This document shows positions 58,577 to 64,000 of a DNA stretch of 64,000 nt, in pieces. This DNA is from Corylus avellana. Taxonomy: Eukaryota; Streptophyta; Magnoliopsida; Fagales; Betulaceae. The stretch covers positions 19,777,220 through 19,841,219 of the forward strand of contig NC_081546.1 of the NCBI RefSeq assembly GCF_901000735.1, written 5' to 3'. How positions within the stretch are numbered: position 1 is the stretch's first letter; each line of letters begins with the position of its first letter. The position numbers were made by a program, and so were the translations under genes. The notes below the pieces were generated by a model, which was not told where the DNA came from, did no database searches, and worked only from the letters and a program-made list of their open reading frames with translations.

Positions 58577-61500
58577 CTAGGCTATCTGATAGTCCTTCAC
58601 TTCAACATCGGCCATCAACTTCGCCAGCTGGTTGGAGCAGTCCACCAAGTACTGTTCTCGTGCCTCCAACAACAAGTGTAGTTTGGCAATTTTTGCCTCA
58701 GAACTGCGAGGAACACGAGAATGAAGTTGCTCAGCTGGTGGATAGGACGAGAAAGCAACATCCCCAAGAGGAGCATAAGCAACATAAGCAGCTGACGACT
58801 CTGTCTCTACCAAACTCCCAGATGAAGAAACAGAAGCCATGAAGAAATAAATTTATGGTGCTTTTGTTGAGAGAAAAGTCAAAGTCAGTTAAGTGGAAAT
58901 ACCTTACACCCAAAAGGGATATTTATAGCGCAAAGCCTTTGGATGATAACAAGTGATCTTAAATGCGAGAAGACGTCCCACGCAAAACCACCTAGGAAAT
59001 CCAAATGACACAGGCTGAAATCCGAATGACAATGCTACACGTGTCCCGCCATGGAAGGCCGTGCAAGATAATGATGACCTCCGAAATTTGAAACGACAGA
59101 TATCAAAAGGTCCATGAAGAATTTAATGACCGAGGTTTAAAATTAAATTTTAATCCTCGGCCATGGGGGGTAGAACACCCAACCACAGAATATAGCAATA
59201 AAGATACTCAAATCATTCAGAAATTATCTGGAAATATCAAAAATTGAGAAATATCAAAAAAAGGCATTCAAAGTATCAAAAGACATTTAGAAGGTATCCA
59301 GAAACACCAAATTTCAAAGTTCAAAAGCAGTTCAAATATATACAATGGAAGCAAAAATAAGAAGAAATTTAAGTATGAGGAGCCGCTCCCACATCATCAG
59401 CATCAACATCTATAACGATCTCGGGACCGAAAGGCTTGGGGGGTAAGTTCACTGCCTGCCAAAACTCATGCACGTTGATTTTTGGAGCATCAGGAACCAA
59501 TTATCTACCCGCATTAACCATCTTTTTAATAGCAACAGCAAGTACCTCCAAGAAATTCGATTTCACTGTGGTAGGGTCAATGTCAAACTGATCCCTACGG
59601 ATGGTTAAATGCCGATGATTCTCGAAGCCCCAATGAAATCTGCGTGCCCATAGCAAATTCCAAAGCCAAGGAACAAACGACAGCTCCGCAAGATATCAGA
59701 CCGCTTTAGCTTTCCAGTAAAGGTACCCTTGGCGAAATTGATTACACCTGGCCTGGGAGCTTTCCAGTAAAGGTATCCTTCAAGCAATTGTCTTCCGACT
59801 GGGATAACTGACCCTCAAGCGTCTCAGAAAGTTTCTGGAAACCCTCTTCGGAAACCCAAACTTGATGAAGCTCCTCCGCAATTTTTTCATTCTTCACAGA
59901 CGATTGAGCAACCGTGACCTTCGCCCCCATGACACGTTCTGCTAACTCTTAGTTTTTCTGGTCGGCAATATCTAGGCGCGTCTGGAGTTGAGCATTGGTC
60001 GATTTCGATTCATTGAGCCTCAATTTGTTCTCAAAAAGCTCGTTCTTCCTTTTAGCCAACAGACGATGAAGATTCCCCACTTCAGAGTTAGGATCCTGAG
60101 AACTAGAGGCCTCTGGTCGGTTGCTCATTTTCTGGACCAGGTCCCGAAGAGTGGCCCTCTCATCAGCATACTCCCACTAGCCTTTTTGGAATTCTTTGTA
60201 CCAACCTGCAATGAGGGGGGAGCACTACACAAGAAAAAAAAACATTTTACGTCAGAAACAACGAAGATATTCGGAAAATGAAGTGTAAATAACTCACTGA
60301 GTAATTACAATGGATCAACTTGTCCACAAACATCTCTGGAGTAAGCCGACCCTCTTGTCGAGTATAATTCGCTGGAAGCAACCTGGTGACAGTCGACAAA
60401 CAGTTCCCACCCAAACCAGAGGCCAATGACCAGATTATTGGCGAACTCTTTCTAGAATGCCCCCTAAGCAGCTGTACTCGATACACGGGAGCCTGGTTGG
60501 ACTGCTCAGTCAGGGGGTCCATAGGTCTATCCTTAGGAGAAGACGGAGTGCAGGTCTCACGCTGAGTGGCCACTGGCTCTCCAGGCTCCAGAGGCCGCGC
60601 ATCCAAAGGAACTACGTGGAGAGGAACAGCCTCCGCTAAAAAACAAATAGGCTCTGAAGCCTCATCTGAGCTGCGAGGAGGACCGAAAGTTATCGGAATA
60701 GAATCTGATCGAATGGAAGATAACATGTCCATAAGTTCTCTGGACTTGCCCACACGCCCTTTCTTCAAATGCGGCTCCAGGGGTACCTTGCCCTTGTCCG
60801 TTTTTGTCTTGGACACCGACATGCTTGTCTCGGCAATCGGAACTAGCAAAACCAAACCCTGAACTTGGGGGTGTGAAGACTTAGGAGGCAAGTCCGAATC
60901 TCTTGGAGCAGGAACTGCAACAGCAATCAGCTTGCCCGAAGAAGAAACATTCTTATGTGCTCGACTCTTTTTGCTTGGAGGCCGAGCAGGCGACTTCAGA
61001 ACCGCTTTGTCTCCAGACGGATTTGACCTTTTGGGATTCCCTTGACGATCCCAGACAACCTTCTCATCCAGAATCTAGTACCCCAGATGTTCGTGTAAAG
61101 AGGAGTCAGTAACGATGTTAACAAAAAGCATTCGGTCCACGTTTTCATTAAGCTGAGAGTACTGCTAGATGTAATCGACCTGACCTTGCTGCTCCAAATC
61201 CAATACAAGGCATTCTTTCCCTAACAAGAAAAAGGAAATAAGAACATTTTAAGCATGCACAAAAAAAAAAAAAAAAAAAGACAGGACACTTACAGCTCTC
61301 TCGGGAGGTACCCCATTCCAAGGACACGGAATGCTACAGAGGTAGAGCCTCGGACGTTGACGCCTCCCAAGCTCCAGATATGTAGAAGAACTGCTCTGCC
61401 CAATGCTTATTATTGGAGTATGTTCTCCCGAGCTTGATAAATTGGTTCTTCCCGTGAACCATGAAGGTTACCGTTTCAGAAGTAGGATAAAAATGGGGAC

Positions 61501-61982
61501 CATATATGTTCAAAAACTCTGGGATCGACAAAGTCTTCCTCGGGAATACGGAAGGCCACAACAGAAGCGTAGGCAGAAAATAACGCCAACCATTTGGCAT
61601 CAGTTGTACAGGAGCTACTCCCAAAAGATAACATCTTCCTCACTAGAGGAGAAAAGGGCAGATGAACCCCTGCCATAAACATACGTTCGTGAACGCATAT
61701 GTCTCCAGGACCGCCAACCATTCCGGTAGAGCCATCTGGAAAATGCAGAGAAATCGACGAAGGAATGTCGTAATTATGGCAGAGCACCGTCTCATCCTCC
61801 ACCAAAAAGTAGGATCTTTGCCAACGAGGGAAATCCAGTTGTAAGGATGAAGAAGACGCTTTGCCAACCGGACACACTCTGACAGAAAAATCGTCAAAGC
61901 GGTGAAGCAGAGGAATCTCCGACGACTGCTCTTTGGCAGTTTCGCTAGCGTTTGTTGGAAGCTTTTGGGAAGACATGGTCAT
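58577..61982 (-). pseudogene. Antisense ORF of the Tat-like element (plant transposon-associated domain plus coiled coils), frameshifted
   Basis: On the strand opposite pol, coding-like blocks run from ATG 61982. The first (61982-61476) ends in ERMFMAGVHLPFSPLVRKML, resembling the gypsy-associated Transposase_28-type domain found in antisense ORFs of Tat elements. It continues after a frameshift (VQLMPNGWRYFLPTLLLWP, 61624 onward). A Ser/Pro-rich central block is at 60891-60247 (KGKVPLEPHLKKGRVGKS, SLASGLGGNCLSTVTRLLP). Coiled-coil blocks lie at 59930-59742 and 58840-58577 (SEAKIAKLHLLLEAREQYL). Several frameshifts and stops break it. The function of such ORFs is not known. Confidence 0.6.
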
Positions 61983-62516
61983 AAGAGAAATCAGAACGCA
62001 TTGAACTCTAGTGAGATGAATGTGGATTTGTAAGATTTAAGCAATAGGACTCTACAAAAAATCTTTATAAAAGAGGAAACCTAGGGCAAAGCGCAGAGCA
62101 TTTAATGCAGAAACATCATGAGCCTACAGTCACACTTGAACCAAAGAGACTTAAGCCGTCTTTCCTTTCTAGAAACGCCACACCAATATCACTCACTGAG
62201 CGACATCTATTTTATTGATTCTTGCTTCCATCCGCAAACCACGCCTAGAGGGACGCGTGGGCAAGACAACTATGCATTTACATGGATAAAGACAAAAAAT
62301 TTAAAGATACGAAAAAGTGCAACAGATTGCTGAATTTCCGGGGCGCATAAATGGCAGGCTCCATAAATGGTTAAAATGCCAAGAACAACGGCTAAAAGGA
62401 GTTGAGCAGGGTGCGGCACTTGAACAGACAATCCCCGAGGAAGGAACGCTATAAGAAGATCGAAAGTTTGAATTCTCTCCTCCCGAAGTCTCGGCAGAAG
62501 GAATTTGGGGGGTAAC

Positions 62517-63180
62517 TGTGACACATAAACACAACACTTGAGCTCATGGGTTAGAAGCCCAACATTCCAAAAACAACCCGATACATCCGAATGGGCCCTA
62601 TGAAAGCAACCCATCATGAAACAGCAAATGCGATGTTGTTTGTTACACTCTCGGTCGATCAAGGATCAATCCCTCTGCCACAACGAATCTTCCCCACCTA
62701 ACATCCAGGTGCATCTATTACAGTTAGGATACAACTCGGTTGTATGGACAACTCACACATGGCAGAATCATCGGAATGGTTACGATCTGCTTATAAAGGA
62801 CCTCTAACAGTTACACGCCATCCTTGGAATCCGATCAATGTAAGTAACGGACTCTTACCGATCATAATGACGGGAGACACGAATATTAACTCTACCGGCC
62901 GTTATGCCCAAACCCCGGATCTTCCGCCCGGTCATCATAGCCACCCACCTCCGCATAATCAACTATAAAGACCTCACTTTAGAGGTACGCAAAAAGGACT
63001 CTAAGCTCTATACTGAATCCACAATAACACTAACTTAACTATCGGAGGAGGAACTGCCTAACACCCCCGGGGCATCCTTTTAATGTGTGCTCTAGTTTTG
63101 TAGGTTTGACAAGTAGCACAAGAGAAGAAAGGATTGACTTGGATTCCCTTGGGCTCACCATAATGGAAACTGTCCCAACA
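62517..63180 (+). mobile_element. Probable 3' LTR of the Tat-like Gypsy element
   Basis: Starts TGTGACACATAAACACAACA just after a purine-rich AATTTGGGGGGTAAC (PPT-like) and ends CTGTCCCAACA at 63180. Contains a TATA-like CTATAAAG at 62964 and, about 80 bp further, TTAACTATCGGAGGAGG...CACCCCCGGGG, resembling the conserved U5 region of Tat LTRs. Without the 5' LTR the boundaries and target duplication are unproven. Confidence 0.55.
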
Positions 63181-63223
63181 AAAGGCAAATACTATTTCCT
63201 TCTAATCTTAATAATAGCTATGA

Positions 63224-63433
63224 GTAATGCTATACGCAATATTTTTATTCTCCTTTTATCCTCAAAAGTTAATGTGGTTTTTAAAATCATCATTGAGTTA
63301 AAATTCAATAGTGATCAATTCCAAATCTAATTGTGATTTTAAAAGTCAAATCAACTATCCAATAATGATTTTAAAAGCCATATAAACTTTTAGCAGATAA
63401 AAAAGAGGTAAAATTTTTGCGTATAACGTTATT
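63224..63433. mobile_element. ~210-bp MITE-like inverted repeat
   Basis: Left GTAATGCTATACGCAATATTTT and right AAAATTTTTGCGTATAACGTTAT are inverse of each other. Inner TTTTAAAATCA / TGATTTTAAAA pairs as well. Shares the GTGGTTTTTAAAATCA / TTTTAAAAGCCA inner motif style of the 21990 MITE. Confidence 0.55.
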
Positions 63434-63474
63434 TTGTGCACTAAGATGATCTAAAATGGAAAAAGGAAAATTAC

Positions 63475-63895
63475 TGTAACAAAAGGGGTTTTTAGTTGCT
63501 TTTATAATTACTTTCCCGTCCTCAAGGATAGCTCAGTCGGCTGGGACCATGCCTAATGAAGCGGAGGTCATTAGTTCGAATTCTCCTCCCCCCTCTTGTG
63601 CGGACATGTCAAAAAAAAAAAAAAAATTACTTTCCCTATTATGATTATGTTTATTTTCTTTACTATGATTAAATTTATTTTAATTATTTTCCTTTCCCTA
63701 CTAGGATTAGGTTTATTTCTCTTCTATAAATATGCCAATTTATAATGTAAAACTTATTTATTGAATTATTATCAAATCAGAGAATTTTCTCTCAAATACT
63801 CTGCGAAGTTTTATATTTCTTAAGCTTGGGAGCTTATTTTATCTTTTGGTAAAAACACGCAGACGATTGTGGTTACTTAGTCTTCCGCTACGTCA
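63475..63895 (+). mobile_element. Copia-type 5' LTR with PBS at the right edge of the window
   Basis: TGTAACAAAAGGGG at 63475 to CTACGTCA at 63895, followed by TTGGTATCAGAGC (63897-63909), the tRNA-Met PBS. A TATA-like CTATAAATATGCC is at about 63724. It contains the SINE at 63518-63624, so the LTR would be about 300 bp without it. The internal region runs off the window. Confidence 0.65.
63518..63624 (+). mobile_element. tRNA-derived SINE, TSD AATTACTTTCCC
   Basis: About 107 bp with pol III A box (TAGCTCAGTCGG) and B box (GGTCATTAGTTCGAATTCT), a short tRNA-unrelated tail (CCCCCCTCTTGTGCGGACATG) and a terminal poly-A. A perfect 12-bp target duplication AATTACTTTCCC lies at 63506-63517 and 63625-63636. 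It is not a functional tRNA: no anticodon stem or acceptor pairing is kept. Confidence 0.88.
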
Positions 63896-64000
63896 ATTGG
63901 TATCAGAGCAGACTTTATACTGATCCCGGCCAATCAACACAACCGTGACGATCCCCTTAACCCGTTTTACTTATCCTCCACTTTCACCCATTTTTTTTTT

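Noticed and set aside
63530..63600. Possible tRNA gene (A and B boxes)
   Set aside because: No acceptor or anticodon stem pairing, poly-A tail, and a 12-bp target duplication. It is a SINE.

Overview
This is nuclear DNA from a eudicot plant, probably woody, although the species cannot be named from the window. The evidence is spliced genes with GT..AG introns, plant-only families (G-lectin and LRK10L receptor kinases, an EDS5-type MATE carrier, a YUCCA-type monooxygenase fragment), a plant ribosomal protein gene with telo-box and TGGGCC promoter elements, and a dense load of plant Copia, Gypsy, hAT, CACTA, MULE, MITE, TRIM and SINE elements. Five runs of N (100-159 bp) are assembly gaps.

Layout. 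1-750: 5' end of a minus-strand Copia element. 1.1-1.65 kb and 6.0-7.2 kb: CACTA-type subterminal repeat arrays, the second enclosing an unrecognised coding remnant. 2.3-3.5 kb: kinase exon of an LRK10L-type receptor kinase (minus). 4.2-5.35 kb: a TRIM retroelement in a 556-bp tandem duplication. 8.46-21.77 kb: one Copia element (TSD AGATC) with a 7.4-kb non-autonomous LTR element in its 5' LTR (TSD ACATT, nearly identical LTRs, an intact antisense 220-aa ORF) and a decayed hAT element in its gag. 21.8-27.3 kb: duplicated 3' flanks of lost kinase genes, and MITEs. 27.7 kb: tRNA-Ser(UGA). 29.1-31.2 kb: intact RPL13A (minus). 31.5-33.9 kb: an inverted repeat with arms of about 1.08 kb. 35.2-38.8 kb: a seven-exon G-type lectin S-receptor kinase gene with one premature stop in its transmembrane exon. 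It is followed by an inverted copy of the flank seen at 23-24 kb and a 3' pseudogene copy at 40.3-41.3 kb. 46.4-50.45 kb: an EDS5/DTX46-like MATE gene with several lesions. 53.7-55.2 kb: a minisatellite and a YUCCA fragment cut by an LTR. 56.3-63.2 kb: the 3' half of a Tat-like Gypsy element with decayed integrase, tandem repeats, antisense ORF and probable 3' LTR. 63.2-64.0 kb: a MITE and a Copia-type LTR carrying a SINE with a clean target duplication.

Function. Only RPL13A and the tRNA look fully intact. The receptor kinases belong to families tied to immunity or recognition, but one lacks a visible ectodomain exon and the other is cut at the membrane. The MATE and YUCCA copies are pseudogenes. 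The region reads as a gene-poor, repeat-rich interval where tandem and inverted duplication of receptor kinases was followed by decay and nested insertion. I found no clearly new defence or biosynthetic system. The most unusual items are the intact antisense ORF in a young non-autonomous retroelement, the truncated S-domain receptor, and the long inverted repeat beside a housekeeping gene.
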